This document shows, in pieces, positions 1-11,300 of a stretch of DNA of 64,000 nucleotides. Made by a program: the position numbers and the translations under genes. How positions within the stretch are numbered: position 1 is the stretch's first letter; each line of letters begins with the position of its first letter. This stretch comes from Poa pratensis (Eukaryota > Streptophyta > Magnoliopsida > Poales > Poaceae), in contig CAMZMU010000107.1 of NCBI GenBank assembly GCA_947311845.1, forward strand, positions 15,505,929-15,569,928, written 5' to 3'. Under the pieces are notes generated by a model that was not told the origin of the DNA, searched no databases, and saw nothing but the letters and a program-made list of their open reading frames with translations.

Positions 1-27
1 AAGTCATCTTTTCCCGAACGGAGGGAG
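1..27. mobile_element. Right end of a Stowaway-type MITE, cut by the window edge
   Basis: The first bases end in CGGAGGGAG followed by TA, the terminal inverted repeat and TA target site of Stowaway (Tc1/mariner) MITEs. The other end lies outside the window. Confidence 0.55.
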
Positions 28-29
28 TA

Positions 30-1059
30 CAAAAAGTGATGATTCTCATGAATACTGATACTCAGACCAGGGTTAGGTGCATAATAGAAGTATTTTCAAA
101 TCAATGAGTGACACACATACCAAACTCCCCATGTTTCTCACCTTAAAAAATAATGAAGAACACACAAAACACTACTCGTGAATTCTGCTTCAAACTATTG
201 TGATTCTTAACAATCAACAAACAAAAATAAAATCAAAAGCCTACTCTCCCTACTCCTATGCATCTTCGGCACGTTCTATTTGCCAGCCCAAATGATGAAA
301 AAACAGCTCCATATGGTGGTGCTCCAGTAAATGGATGATGTCGGCCTACGCTGCACATTTTCTGCGCGGATGAATACAACAGAGCTAGCAGAACAACGAG
401 CACAGCCTCATCAACGAGCACGGTCCTGTGGCCGGCGGGCAGGCAAAGCAACACAGCCGTCGCTCTCCCCGCGCCGGCCCCCGCCTGTGAGTGTCCGATG
501 CTGTCCGTCCACGTCCAGCTCCAGCCGGGGGGTTCCGATCGTTCCGTACGTGGCGGCAGCGAGGAAAAGGTGCTCTCCGTGCGGCGAGGACGCACCGGAA
601 AGGGCTCCCCGCCGGTCGCCGTCGAGCTCCGTACGTCCTTTTCACGCTCGGGCGCCGTGTGGCGACGACACAGGGGAACGATCGAGGAAACGAAAAGCTC
701 ATTGAGCAACTGCACGCGGCAGCCATTGAGCATCTTCTTGGACTGGACCTAGCGAACCTTCATCGTACTACTACCCGGACTGGACTGGACGGTCTGATTT
801 GGAAGTCCCAAGAGTATGCTAGCTTGGCATACGTGTCGGAAAGGGAAAAGGACGAAGTGGTACTAAGAGCGGGCGATCAACCTGGCATTCTTTGAGGAAT
901 CTCCCGTTCGTGACATGCCAGCTCATAAGTTCTTTTTTTTAACGAGGCAAGGCAAAAGATCTATCATTTTTATTACCCCCTCATAACTGACGCAAGAAGT
1001 GAGCCACGACAGTACAAAATTATAAAGGGCTGGCGACAGTTAATTCGGACCGGAGGGAG
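30..1059. other. No recognisable gene; GC-rich block and a solitary MITE-like end
   Basis: Positions 400-700 are GC-rich and open in several frames on both strands, but no frame resembles a known protein and no frame is clearly preferred, so I call no gene. Bases 1045-1059 end in CCGGAGGGAG followed by TA, a lone Stowaway-like terminus with no clear partner to its left. Confidence 0.4.
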
Positions 1060-1089
1060 TAATTAAGAAAAAGATTTTAGAAGGTTTAC

Positions 1090-1590
1090 AATCCAAGTCA
1101 TGCCCAAAACTGGCCATGGACTCAAATAATAGCCTACCCTCACCGTGTTAACATACGTACCAGCTAGGCACCACATTGTCGCCTCTTCTTTGGTCTTCTC
1201 CACGAGCATAGTTGTGGCCATCGATTTTCTCTGAAATACGTGGACATTTCTTTCCTTCCAAACTTTTCATGACACAAGCATCATCGCAAGGGTGGCAAGA
1301 GATTTCCTATATTCACCCTTCTTACGGATAACCTCCATCCACCATTCCTTGACGGTATGGATTGCGTGCCAATCTCCGGGGCAAGGTCATGAATCCGAAG
1401 CCAGGACTTTATAGAGGACCAAAAACTTTAGGTGAAGCGACATTGAAATAGTAGGTGCGCCGGCGCCTCTTCCACAAGATACTTGTTGGTAAAACATAAT
1501 TGGGGTGGTGCAACATGTGCCTGCATCTCGGTTTACTTTCTTATTGAACAGCTTCATATCGCATATAGGGTTGTAAGAAAAGCTCCCGAC
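1090..1590 (-). pseudogene. Decayed LINE reverse transcriptase, C-terminal tail
   Basis: On the minus strand, reading from about 1345 to 1140, one frame gives a stretch with EWWMEVIRKKGEYRKSLAT and later VWKERNVHVF. This is the pattern seen after the zf-RVT region at the end of plant LINE ORF2 proteins. A TGA interrupts it just before KVWKERN, where relatives usually carry tryptophan, and other frame breaks follow. No poly-A tail or target duplication was found, so the insertion is old and truncated. It is unrelated in position to the better preserved LINE at 57801-62672. Confidence 0.6.
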
Positions 1591-2566
1591 TCACGGGCCA
1601 CCCGAGATGGACACAACTTTAGTTAGACTTATGATCGAGTAAAAAAGAAACATGCTGAGACTAAGCATGCTTGTGTAATTCTTTTGGAAAATGAGCGGAG
1701 TTTGAGTCAAGACTAGCTCGTTTAACTTTTACTCACAATTAGTTGGAACTATCATACTTGTGCCGTTGTGCGTATGTTACCTTTTCTATGCAAGATAAAA
1801 TGTTATTCTTACATTTTAGTTTATTTTTTGGAATGAAATTAGTTGTTATTCCCTTCTTTTTGAATTATAATTATTTTGGATATTTCAGTGTGAACCACGT
1901 TCGAACTGAAATTGAGTGAACAGGCATGTCTATATACATGTGATTCGAAAAAACTAAAATATCTTACAAAAATACCTTTTAACAACCGTGATATTAATTT
2001 TGTATTTTATATGGAAACACATGTGGTTACCACAATTTAGACGGTCACATTGTCATTGCTCGTCCTCGCCCGTGCGATCTTTAGAATGTTTTTCGGGCTC
2101 AAACGAGGTTCACGATCGTTACATGCCGAGTATGAGCCAACTCTGTAAATCGAACTCTGGTTAGGTCAAGTTGAGCTCGATCATTTTATCATACAAATTG
2201 AGGCGAGTAGTCGAGAACTATAGATCGCTCTCTCTAGCGTATGTTTTAGTAGTAGACATGTGCACGCGTTGTGTGCATGAACGTACGTGGCTGTGTGATT
2301 GTCCTTGTAATCTTAGAAGAAAAATTATAATCTCTCTTACCAGGGAAAAGTGATAGTGCAGTGTTGAGTGCTCGACTAAAATAAGCTGCCCATTGGTGCC
2401 CGCGTGCGCAATCAGGCCGCCATTCCATATTGCATTTTAACCAAAATAGACAGATGTGCGATCTCATCGATCTCGTCTCATTTCCTATAAAAAGGACATG
2501 AGATCCTGCCGTCTTATTTGTTTTCGTTCCACACAGTTTGTCTGTTCCCTGTTCCCATATGGCTAC
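1591..2566. other. No gene seen
   Basis: AT-rich sequence with only short random open frames. A TATA-like string (tataaaaa, 2486-2493) stands about 70 bases before an ATG at 2559, but the frame it opens is only about 30 codons once the inserted element at 2577-2900 is discounted. Confidence 0.4.
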
Positions 2567-2576
2567 ATCGAACGAT

Positions 2577-2900
2577 GAGTTAATGGCAGACCGTTTTCCG
2601 TTGCGGGAGTGCTGACATGGACAAGTAATTTTGCAGAAAACCTCCTGTATTTTTAGATATTTCGCAAAATGGTCTTCCTAATTTTACAAAATGGTCCTTC
2701 TAATTTTGTACCATTTTGTAAAATTATATTACTCCAGGGGGTTTTCTGAAAATTTACCGTCCAAAACGGACTGACACGTGGGCCCAGAGACCTGCGTGCA
2801 CCCACTTGTCCAGATGTGTGACCAAAAAATCACGTTCTGGAGAAGTGTGACTTAAGTGCACATACGTGACGAGTTGCGTGACTGCGGGTGCCATTAACTC
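2577..2900. mobile_element. Small Mutator-like (MULE-type) non-autonomous element
   Basis: The ends are perfect inverted repeats: gagttaatggca at 2577-2588 and its complement at 2889-2900. They are flanked by identical copies of atcgaacgat (2567-2576 and 2901-2910). A target duplication of 9-10 bp with short terminal repeats fits Mutator-like elements, although the repeat is short for that group. Internal inverted repeats (around 2633-2650 and 2738-2755, and 2683-2692 against 2721-2730) would let the 324-bp element fold into a hairpin. It has no coding capacity. Confidence 0.65.
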
Positions 2901-2910
2901 ATCGAACGAT

Positions 2911-3112
2911 CTTTGCGTCCTTTTGGTGCAGCAATGTCAATGCTGGTGCCGAGAAACGGAGAAAGTGCAGTGCGCGGTGGCATAGTTTCCACTATCACCG
3001 TATACAAGAACATCGATCCGTTTTCACCCGGGGAAAGGAAGTGCAAGCACATTCATCTCATCCAGCCGGGTGCAGTCAGTCCAAGCTCGAATCAGTTCCG
3101 CAACTGCACTAA
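2911..3112. other. Host segment between two insertions, with an unrecognised open frame
   Basis: A frame beginning at the ATG at 2935 runs without a stop up to the Harbinger insertion at 3113. The stretch has moderate GC and coding-like composition, but the product is not recognised. It may be the broken exon of a former gene. The sequence resumes at 5280 after the element, where the frame closes quickly. Confidence 0.25.
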
Positions 3113-5276
3113 GAGCATCTCTAGCAGAACCCGCAAAAGGGGAATCCGCAAAACAGTTTTGCAGTTCGCGCAACTCGCGGTTTTTTGCTCAGAACGCCGC
3201 GCGGTGGAGCAGAACCCGCAAACCAGAACCGCAAAACAGAAACTGCATATGCAAAACAGCAAGATAGGCAGAATATCATAAAAATGGAATGATAAATAAA
3301 TTAGACCTAAATTATAAAGATTCATATTACAATAGTAGGATATTATGAATCCTCACAAATAGTTTATTACAATAAAAATTTGAATCACACTAATTAAACA
3401 ATAATTCAATACAAGATGTTGTAGAATAACAATATTGTTTGAATCAAACATAACTCAAATGAACTAAAAAATAGCTACTGCACATGCAGCTGCCAGATGT
3501 GTTCAACCAGGTCTAGCTGCAGTTGGTTGTGTTCGTCCTTGTCCTCTATCTCACGGTAAGTCTGCAGAAAAGTTTGGACGCGGTCTGGGTTTCTAGCTGG
3601 CTTCACACGGCTACCAACATTGTCATAGGACAACTCCAAGTCCAAGCCCCTTTCATCCTCTATGATCATGTTGTGAAGAATCACACAACAAGTCATGATG
3701 TTTTTGAGAGTTTTCTTGTCCCAAAAACGAGCTGGTCCTCGAACTATGGCAAACCTAGATTGCAAGACACCAAATGCTATCTCTATATCCTTTCGGCATG
3801 CCTCTTGAGCCTTTGCAAATTCAGTTTGCTTCTTGCCTTTTGGATTTGAGATGGTCTTCACGAATGTAGTCCAAGGTGGGTAAATACCATCGGCAAGATA
3901 GTAACCCTTTGTGTACTCATGCCCATTAACCGTGAAGTTACAAGCCGGAGCATCTCCACTTGCTAGCCTACGAAGAAGATGAGACCTTTGCAACACATTG
4001 ATATCATTACATGTGCCCGGCAAACCAAAAAAGCAATGTCAAATCCATAGATCTTCGGACGCAACGGCCTCAAGCACAATTGTTGCATCGCCTCCCCTGC
4101 CACAATACTGTCCATGCCATGCCTTTGGGCAGTTCTTCCAAGTCCAATGCATACAGTCAATACTACCTAGCATGCCCGGCCAACCTCGCGGCTCATTCAT
4201 CGCCATGAGCCTCACGGTATCTTCTTCGTTTGGTGCCCGAAGATAAATCTTTCCGTAGAGTTTGATAATTGTTTTAGCAAACACACGAACGGACTCGATC
4301 GTAGTATCTTCGCCAATACGAAGATACTCGTCGGCATAGTCAGCCGGGACGCCATAGGCAATGACTCTCATTGCGGCGGAGATCTTCTGGTACGCGCTGA
4401 AACCCATCAAACCCGCGGCATTCCGGCGACGGGTAAAGTACCGACACTTCGCCTCGCAAGCTTCTACTATCTTCACGAAAAGAGAGCGGCGCATACGGTA
4501 CCTTCTTCGGAAGATGTGAGCCGGGTACGTCGGGATTTCGGCGAAGTAATCGCGCATGAGAAGCTCGTTGCCGTAGAAGCGGTTGCGCGGTATGCAAAGC
4601 CGGCCAACCTTGGATCCTTACCGCCGCTTTGCATACCGGTCCTCAAACTCCTTGACGGCGAGGACGGCGACCACCATTTGCTGCCGCCGGCTTGCGAACA
4701 GCGCCTCCACATCGGAGTCGTCGTCGGAGGACGAATCGGAGAGCACGAGCTCTTCCTCCGGGCTCAACTCCATCTGAAATGGGCAAGGCATACTCAGTAC
4801 CTACTACTACGGCCAAAATCGAAGCGAAATCGAGCGGAATTAGACTCACCGGCAGATCGGCGACGGCGCAGATTTCCGTTCTCCGCGGACGCGGCTAGGG
4901 GAAACCGGCGGAAGGGGACCTCCGCGGCCGGGGCAGCTCGCGTGCGGCGGGGCGCCGTCAGATGCGGCCGGGAAAGGGAGGGATTCGCAGGCGGCGGCGC
5001 TGGCGGCGGCGGCTGCGAGTTGGGGAAGAAGAGAGGAAAAACGCGTGGTGAAAACTCCCACCCGCCAACCGCTTTGACCAAATGCAGGGCCCCTAAAATC
5101 GGCGCCGAAATCCGCGAAAACTCGGTTTGGAGGCGCGGATTCACGGGGCCCTGCAAAATCTTTTACGGGTTGGATAAATTTGCGGATTCTGTTCTCCGCC
5201 GTTTTGCGGTTTTCAATCCGCATCGGGCGGTTATTATGCGGGTTTGACCGTTTTGCGGGTTCTGCTAGAGATGCTC
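3113..5276 (-). mobile_element. PIF/Harbinger DNA transposon, complete ends
   Basis: The element starts GAGCATCTCTAGCAGAACCC and ends with the exact complement, giving a perfect terminal inverted repeat of about 26 bp. Both sides carry TAA (3110-3112 and 5277-5279), the 3-bp target site of PIF/Harbinger. Length is 2,164 bp. The single transposase frame lies on the minus strand (3475-4773). Subterminal regions are full of short CCGCAAA and TTTGCGG motifs, likely transposase binding sites. The second Myb-like protein often encoded by autonomous Harbinger elements is not seen, so this copy is non-autonomous or decayed. Confidence 0.9.
3475..4773 (-). pseudogene. Harbinger transposase (DDE_Tnp_4 type), two in-frame stops
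   Basis: One continuous minus-strand frame of 433 codons runs from an ATG at 4771-4773 to a TAG at 3475-3477. It begins MELSPEEELVLSDSSSDDDS, an acidic N-terminus common in grass Harbinger transposases, then a helical region and the catalytic part with GWPGMLGSIDCMHWTW, LADGIYPPW and CVILHNMIIEDE, typical of DDE_Tnp_4 nucleases. Two stops interrupt it: TAA at 4618-4620, and TGA at 4039-4041 inside DLWI*HCFFG. No frameshift is needed. The frame is otherwise intact, so inactivation is recent or the copy is moved by a relative in trans. Confidence 0.85.
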
Positions 5277-5279
5277 TAA

Positions 5280-6015
5280 ACCCCAAACTGAACCTGTTCT
5301 TCAGACCAATTATCCGGGGTAGTGTATAGCCAATTGGCCAGACCACCCGGCACAGAACCACCACCATATTGCCGTCCTGCAAACAGCGAAAGCTGCAGAT
5401 GCGTCCGCACGCACCAAAGAACAAACCAAGAGACAAACATCAATCTGGATTCTAGAAGCTGAGAGATGAGCTCAAAAGTTGCACAAAGGCGGTTCTAGAT
5501 TACTAGTGCATCAGCATCTGCACATATACTATTTCCCCCCATGGACTTCATGGTGTCACCACGCACTGACTGAAACTCCATTACTTTCGGAGGCCGTTTT
5601 AAACGAAAAGAAAGGGAGGGGGAGTGGGGGATGTATCTGTATGTTGACCTCTGGAGTTTGGACGGCAAAGGTAGCAGCTCATGTTCCATTATAACCATGT
5701 CGCGACGTAGAGCTAAAGAACGGCGAGGAAGAACGCAGCGCAGACAGACAGGTAGCGTAAACTATGGCTAGCTGCTTGGCATCTTACTCGAGTCTTTGTC
5801 GTCTGAGTACGTATCTAACATAACACCTCACTGCAGGTGATCGACTGATGGAATCCTACGTGTATGGAAGCACTTTTGTCCCGCATTGGCAGCATTCAAG
5901 AATCTAGCAAGATAGTGACGACATGACACACAAAACCGACTCGAGAATCTAGACCTCGATCGGCTAAGAACGGAACCGAGTGAACTCCTACTCCTACGGC
6001 AATTTATCTAAATCC
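5280..6015. other. No gene seen
   Basis: Flanking DNA between the Harbinger element and the 3' end of the HIPP gene. The part nearest 6016 is likely the 3' untranslated region of that gene. No clear repeat ends were found. Confidence 0.4.
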
Positions 6016-7047
6016 TCACATGATCCGGCAGGCGTTCGGGTTCTCGTCGCTGAACAAGTGGGTGATCTGCTCGGCGCCGATGCCGAAGGCGTCCGGGTGT
6101 CTGGGGCCCACCTCTCATGGGCCTGGGCCGCTCCGACGGCGCCGTAGTGGGCCACGGCGGCAGCGCCGTTGTAGCAAGGATTCTGCTGGGGAATCCACAG
6201 CTCCGCCTTCTTGCCCGTGGACCGGGCCCTCCGCAGGACCTTGTTTGGGTCCACGCTGCCGGTGACGGTCACCCTCTGCTGCCTCCGGTTCACCTCCACA
6301 TGCTCCACCCCTGCAGCTTGAAAAATGTAGTGTAAATACAGCTAGCAGTGCTCACACAAGCTATAGCAATTATATCGACCCAGAGTTCAACCTAAAAGCA
6401 CTTTCATCTAATTTGCCGAGAAATGCAGCTAACTGAACCTGAGCTCAGCCTAAGAAGTTGTAGTTAGTACATTCTGTTTGTCAGTAATTCATCAAAAAAG
6501 TGCCGCGTCTCTTTTTTCAACAAAAATGGTCTTCTGTAGCGTTTTGTTTTGCTGCAAAATAAAGGGCAGGAGCAATGCTGTTCCACTAAAGCAGAGAGAA
6601 TGCTCCTGCGCAGCGTGTTGTGTTCAGGCGACAAGTGTACGGGCTAGAGAAAAAGCTCCAGCAGACATGACACGATGGCCATTATTGATCAGGATTCAGG
6701 AGTGCTGCTGCTACTACTACTGACTAGTGAGGGGCAAACTGGCCAGGTAGGGGACATTGAAAAGCAACCAAGTACTGGGCAGCACAATGGTAATGAACAG
6801 AACAGAGAGCAATGTGAGCGATATGCGTAGGGCCAAGAATAAGAGTGACCGACCGACCAACCCAACCAAACTAACCTCTCATGGCGGTGAGGGCCTTGCT
6901 GACCTGACGCTCGCACCGCTCGCAGTCCATCCTGACCCTGAGCTCCACTGTCTGCAGCTGCTGATTCCTCCTTTCCTTCTTGCCCCCGTGGCCTCCACTC
7001 GCCGCTCCCAACAGGCCGAGCACCAGCCGCTTCACGGTGCCTCCCAT
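6016..7047 (-). CDS. Heavy-metal-associated isoprenylated plant protein (HIPP), two exons, one base short
   Basis: Exon 1 is 6876-7047 (ATG at 7045-7047) and exon 2 is 6016-6310, with a 565-bp intron bounded by GTTAGT and CTGCAG. The product starts MGGTVKRLVLGLLGA. It carries an HMA-like fold with the metal-binding motif MDCERC near residue 45, then GVEHVEVNRRQQRVTVTG after the intron. The C-terminus reads DENPNACRIM, a CaaX box for prenylation, so the protein should bind a metal ion and attach to membranes or nuclei through farnesyl. The C-terminal part is in a different frame from the HMA part: one base is missing, most simply in the G-run at 6103-6106. Family length is about 155 residues, which fits after allowing for that base. 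Family identity is clear; the exact member is not. Confidence 0.85.
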
Positions 7048-7721
7048 GACGATAACCCAGTGAAGAAAGAAGCCTAGCCTAGTAGCTAGCTGATGGTTGC
7101 TATGGAGGAGGTGTGATAATGGGGCTCGGCATTGTCTGGCTTTGTATGGGGCGAGCAAGGAACTGTTCATTGGCTACCTGAAGAAGGCAATGGCACTTGG
7201 GCAGGGCAGCGCGAGAGGACAGGAGAGAGGGATGTTGCCGAGCTGCTGGTGGTGGTGTGGAGTCTGACAAGAGAACACGAAGACGTCGGGCAAAAATGAG
7301 GCCCGTGTTGTGGTGTTGCACTGCACTGCACTGCACTGCTGCGAAGATGGCTCATGGGACTGACAGACGGTGGCCATGTCGTCGTGCAGCTCGGTTGTGT
7401 GTTGCAGTAGGCCGAGCTCAGGATTTTGGCTAGCGCGGTGCAGTGCAGACCGCGGGGTGCAAGAAATCGCCTGCAAAGCTGCTGCGACTTGGGGAAACGA
7501 GAGAAGGGATTCGCCCATGCGTGTGAAACATTATGGATCAGATTCAGATAGATGGATGACCGCACGGGCACGCCCTTATCCCTCTTTCGCTAGCAGGTTT
7601 CGTCTGTTCTGTAGCACAAAAAAAATTCTTGTTTGCTAGTACAGGGAATTATGAGGTGCATTCCATTTACGAGTCAGCAGTAAATAAGTGATGCGAATGT
7701 AAAGTCCGGAAAGTCAATTTG
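7048..7721. other. 5' flank of the HIPP gene, no other gene
   Basis: Contains GC-rich transcribed-looking sequence just upstream of the HIPP start, with a short CTGCA microsatellite near 7319-7342. Several overlapping open frames on both strands appear to be compositional only. Confidence 0.4.
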
Positions 7722-8061
7722 ACTCCCGAGTTTCGGTGCTCTCTAAAAAAACAAAACTCCCATAAATCTAGATGTAGTCAATAATGCACTCTACAAGTAT
7801 GCAAAATCACAATGTGAAATTCTTTATATTATGGCTAAAACAATGTCAAAATCTTGCATATTTTCGAGATTCAAAAGTGTGTATACTCAATCCACATTTT
7901 TTTTTTATATAGCTTTGAATAAAGTATTTCAAATTGAGATTTTGCACGTTTTCTGGCATACATCATTGACAACCTGCAAGATTTTTTTACAGATTTTAAA
8001 AACTTGTAAATATAATTTTTTGAATTTTTTAAAATATAGATAGCACTGGTGCTCGGGAGCC
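7722..8061. mobile_element. AT-rich MITE-like element with imperfect TIRs
   Basis: The left end (CTCCCGAGTTTCGGTGCTCT at 7723) and the complement of the right end (CTCCCGAGCACCAGTGCTAT) match at most positions over about 28 bases. The 340-bp interior is very AT-rich and non-coding. A related fragment is at 21165-21270, sharing the CTCCCGAG end and an ATCTACAAGTACATC-like interior. No target duplication could be fixed, so the superfamily is open. Confidence 0.5.
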
Positions 8062-8305
8062 AGGGAGCCAGAAATCTCCACTCATGTAATTCTTCTTCTT
8101 TTTTGGTCCAGGAATGTTAGTCTTCAATGAAAATTGAAGAATGATAGTAAGCTTTAGCACTACGCCTAAAATTAGAAGCAGCTATGGAGAAAGCTAGAGC
8201 TGATCTATATTAATCTCTCCGGAGCAACCGAAAAAGGGCATATATGACACTAAGGCGCATACAATTTACAGGGGGTATCAGATAGGTTTGTCTGTCACTG
8301 GTGAT

Positions 8306-11300
8306 TCATGAGATGAAGAACACGGTTGACATAGTCAGTAACAGTAGCAAGCAAGAACTGGCAGGTAGCCTATGAAGAGTCGCCAGTCCGCCGGAGGAGG
8401 CCGGCGCCTTGCCTGCGACCGCAGGTGTCACGGCTGGCGAGGTCTGCTGCTCGTTCGACGGCAGCGGATCCTGCGGGCTGTTGTGCTGCGACGGACCCAA
8501 GGGTACCGTCGTGCTGTTGTCAAGATCATGGCCTGCCCACAAAGGAATTATGACCATTAACATTTCATCATGGACTAATTGGAAGGTAAATCTGATTTCT
8601 TGTTAAGTCGTTTCTGACTTACATTCCGACCGGTACCAGCCCAGATTCATGTTTTCTCTGTCAAAAACAACATGGTATCCAACCAAGAAGTTCTCTGCAT
8701 TCGACGACTATAACGTAAGTATTTTTTCATAAAAATTCAAACACATAGTATCCCTAACGAGATTTAAAGCACTCACGTCCAATAATTCCAACAGGTTCTG
8801 GTGATGGCTGTACAGCTAAGCAAAATCTGGTAACCGCTCCCTGAAAATTAGCAAATGAGATGATGTCACTGGCCCGCAAAACAGCTGTGGTTTTAAAGTA
8901 TCTGCTCCATATAACTTTCTTCACTATATAGATGTGTTTAGTGTCATATCATCATATGTATGCTACAATAAATCATGCAAGGAAAGCAACAATAACTAAG
9001 TTGGCGCTCTGACCACCGTAACCCAAATGCTTGAGCTAGTGAATAACTACACCTATACTCGGGAATATTTTAATTTCCTATGATTGTGTCTATTGACTTA
9101 TTGTCGGTATCCTAGTAAATGGACAAATAGTGTGTGTCCATTGAAGTTCCTACTGTGAACACACTGGAAAGAGCCTATGAATTGATATGTTAGATCGTGC
9201 TATAGTATCATTACTCTTTATTTTTAGGTAAGCCAGATAACTGGAGCCAGCTCTCGAATAAAGAAGAGAAAAATATAGATGGAGTCATGTTTGCATACAG
9301 GAACTTGGTCTTGGGAATGCACCAGTTCTCATCATACGAGAACATCTTAAATCCAATCAACATATATCGCATAACATAATTTGCCATCACTCTAAGCTGG
9401 TTGATTTTGACTTGAGACCCAATTTTTCTCCTGAAGACAAAAAAAAATACCTCTTTGTCACTGTGTGAAACTGTAGGATTAACAGCCTGAAAGCTCTTGT
9501 TTCCAGCGAGAGTCAGAGTTACAGTTGGCACATCAGGCATCTCCAGGGAACTGAAATCACGAGCAAGTGAAATGAAAATTCCATATTAAAAAAATCGAAC
9601 TAGTTCCTGGCGAGTGGCGACCTTAAGTGCAATCAGAATTCAGAAGTTACCTGACAGTGTAGCAATATTCAAAAGAATCCTCTTCCTGGGTTATTCTTGA
9701 GGCATTAACTTGTTTGTCAAACTGCAGAACTGTAATGAATAAGTAACCAAATTTATCCACTAAACAACTACCTGAAAAGGAGTAAATATTCACCTCGATA
9801 GCAACAGCCTTGTAAACATCTAGAGGAAGAGCTGTAAATGATGTTCCACTATCAACCAAGGCCTGGAAGCTAGTACCCTCAAAACATTTATGGCCAACAC
9901 AAGATTTGTCGACATTAACAACATAAGTTTGACTGGGAAGAAAAGAAAATTACGGATGTCAGTGAGATGTAAATAACCTCAGAACAAGTAGAGCGACTGA
10001 AGGACCCTACCAAGGCACTCACAGTTTTCCATCTAAAGTAACAAATGGTGTCGACTGTTGGGTAGGCACTCCTTGATCACCGAAGAAAATTCTCCCAGAA
10101 TCTTCCTTAAAACACATCGAAAAGGAATTCCGGACTAAGCCAGCTCTTGCAAGGAAGCTGGGAACTGAGATATCTGCCATCCCAAGGCCAAGAAGTCCAT
10201 CTGGTGCAATGCCATCCAAATAGCTACCACTTTGCTTCCTACCACAACTGGAAAAGAAAATTACAAAAACTTAGTTAATCTGGAAATCTCAGTACGCAAA
10301 CTAATCATGAAACTAGAATTCTTCAGCACCAGCGGACAACCGGCAATTCAAACCATTTTGTTCTAAAAGTGCATTAAATATGACATTTGTGGGCAACTGT
10401 ATGAACAAATGAATATAATGCACCTACGGTTACACACATTAAATGCAAGCAACCACGTCATAAAACAAGCAGAAAAGGAAATGAAATGCTGTTTACAGCC
10501 CCCACCCCTCACACCACATTTTGTGATGACTGAGTTCGACACAAACCTAGAACTCCTAAAGAGAGCAAAGGCAGCTAGCCAGCTAGTACAGAAGCTTACC
10601 CTATAATGACTGAAGCCTTCACTGGTACATGGCTCTCCCTGGAATCCAAGTGCAGAGTATCCTCGATTAGCAAACCTGAGCTGGTTGTATTTTCTTGAAA
10701 ATACTCGATACTGTATGGGCAAGGCTGCTTTGTGGTTGCACAGCTTGAACCTAATGAGCAAAGCTTATGGCTACAGGGCAGATGCCGACTCGTCCTTGAT
10801 TCGGCTGGTTTGTAAATCCCAAGATCTCTATCCTGCATAATAGATGCTCCATATACGATGGAGCATCTGCCAATCAATCATTGCAAATAAGTGCTAAAAC
10901 TGCTTCCATATTTGTAAATGTCCACTGTTTGTGCATTGGTATCAGGTAATATAAGAAACTTAGGATCAACAAATTCAAGAGAAACTGGACCAGAAGTCAC
11001 TAAGCATGTCGCAAACTGCCAATTGGACTTTCACTTTTCAGTTAGTTAAAGGTGATGGTGGCGGTGGTATCCAGGTGCGGAACTCAGGTGGATCACCAGT
11101 TCACAAAAAAAAACTCAGGTGGATCACCTATGTGGAGTATCTTGGGTGAACCATGTGGCATCTGGGTGGTGATGGTGGTTGGTTAAAGAAGATTAGCATT
11201 GTAACATTCGTATTAGCCAAATGTGGAGTGGTACCATGGCAGTTTGAGCAGATATGTGAATCGGATTCCATTATTATGTAGATGGATGATGCCATAAGTA

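Noticed and set aside
233..895. Overlapping open frames of 110-166 codons on both strands
   Set aside because: All arise in one GC-rich stretch; none has a recognisable domain and no frame is favoured.
4516..5247. 243-codon plus-strand frame
   Set aside because: It lies antisense to the start of the Harbinger transposase and its GC-rich 5' flank, with low-complexity Arg/Gly content.
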